From Rapana venosa (lineage: Eukaryota; Mollusca; Gastropoda; Neogastropoda; Muricidae): a stretch of 64,000 nucleotides of DNA. Numbering within the stretch: position 1 is the first letter of the stretch; the number at the start of each line of letters is the position of its first letter. Under the pieces are notes generated by a model that was not told the origin of the DNA, did not search any database, and saw only the letters and a list, made by a program, of their open reading frames with translations. Of this stretch, positions 63,920 to 64,000 are shown in pieces. Position numbers and translations under genes: made by a program. The stretch covers positions 48,579,108-48,643,107 of the forward strand of contig CM054158.1 in assembly GCA_028751875.1 (NCBI GenBank). Reading direction: 5' to 3'.

Positions 63920-64000
63920 CGTGTGTTACAGAAAATTATGCAGCGCACGTAAAAGAACCCACGGCAACAAGAGAGTTGTCCCTGGCAAAATTCTTAGAAA
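63798..64000 (+). mobile_element. SINE-C, cut by the window edge
   Basis: Starts inside the head after a CA array (GTCCGGGTCGGGTGTGTG) and runs through ATTAGACCATGAGTGGTG, GATGAGACGATAAACCGAGG to the end of the window. Confidence 0.82.

Overview
This window looks like an intron-rich, repeat-laden animal chromosome. I infer a lophotrochozoan, most likely a marine gastropod mollusc. The reasons are long introns with GT-AG splice sites, several tRNA-type SINE families, truncated LINEs and very many GT/CA and minisatellite arrays. The species cannot be fixed from sequence alone.

The only gene recognised with confidence is UMPS, the bifunctional uridine 5'-monophosphate synthase (orotate phosphoribosyltransferase plus OMP decarboxylase). 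It lies on the + strand in ten exons from 27855 to 61982 and is cut off by the right edge. About 429 codons are present. The roughly 60 C-terminal residues, which in this family carry the last phosphate-binding loop, are not in the window. Nine introns of about 2.3-5.9 kb hold almost everything else from 28 to 62 kb. They contain nested SINEs, LINE 3' ends and long tandem arrays, several of which run up to the exon edges. The array in intron 6 runs into the exon 7 acceptor and repeats its CAG/CTG junction dozens of times.

1-8.2 kb: AT-rich, degraded-looking sequence with GT arrays, long G runs, relics of SINEs and no credible gene. 8.2-13.7 kb: dispersed repeats, a 32-bp minisatellite and an antisense coding relic. 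13.7-15.9 kb: 5' part of an RTE-like LINE with many disabling mutations. 16-19 kb: more repeats and a 633-bp element with terminal inverted repeats. 19.5 kb: a possible first coding exon of a minus-strand gene in a CG-richer stretch. 20-21.5 kb: an RTE-like LINE 3' end inserted in a SINE with an 11-bp target-site duplication. 22.9-24.2 kb: a 38-bp satellite. 24.4-27.8 kb: SINE fragments, then the UMPS start.

The most unusual content is the repeat biology: (1) a SINE whose tRNA-like 5' part is joined to a 5S-rRNA-like promoter segment; (2) one SINE body carrying different tRNA-like heads and two different 3' modules; (3) a 2-kb G-rich satellite that seems to have grown from a SINE 5' end plus its flank; (4) tandem arrays built on UMPS splice acceptors. 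Indel-rich patches inside otherwise clean arrays suggest local assembly error. No CRISPR, operon, rRNA gene or convincing free-standing tRNA gene was seen.
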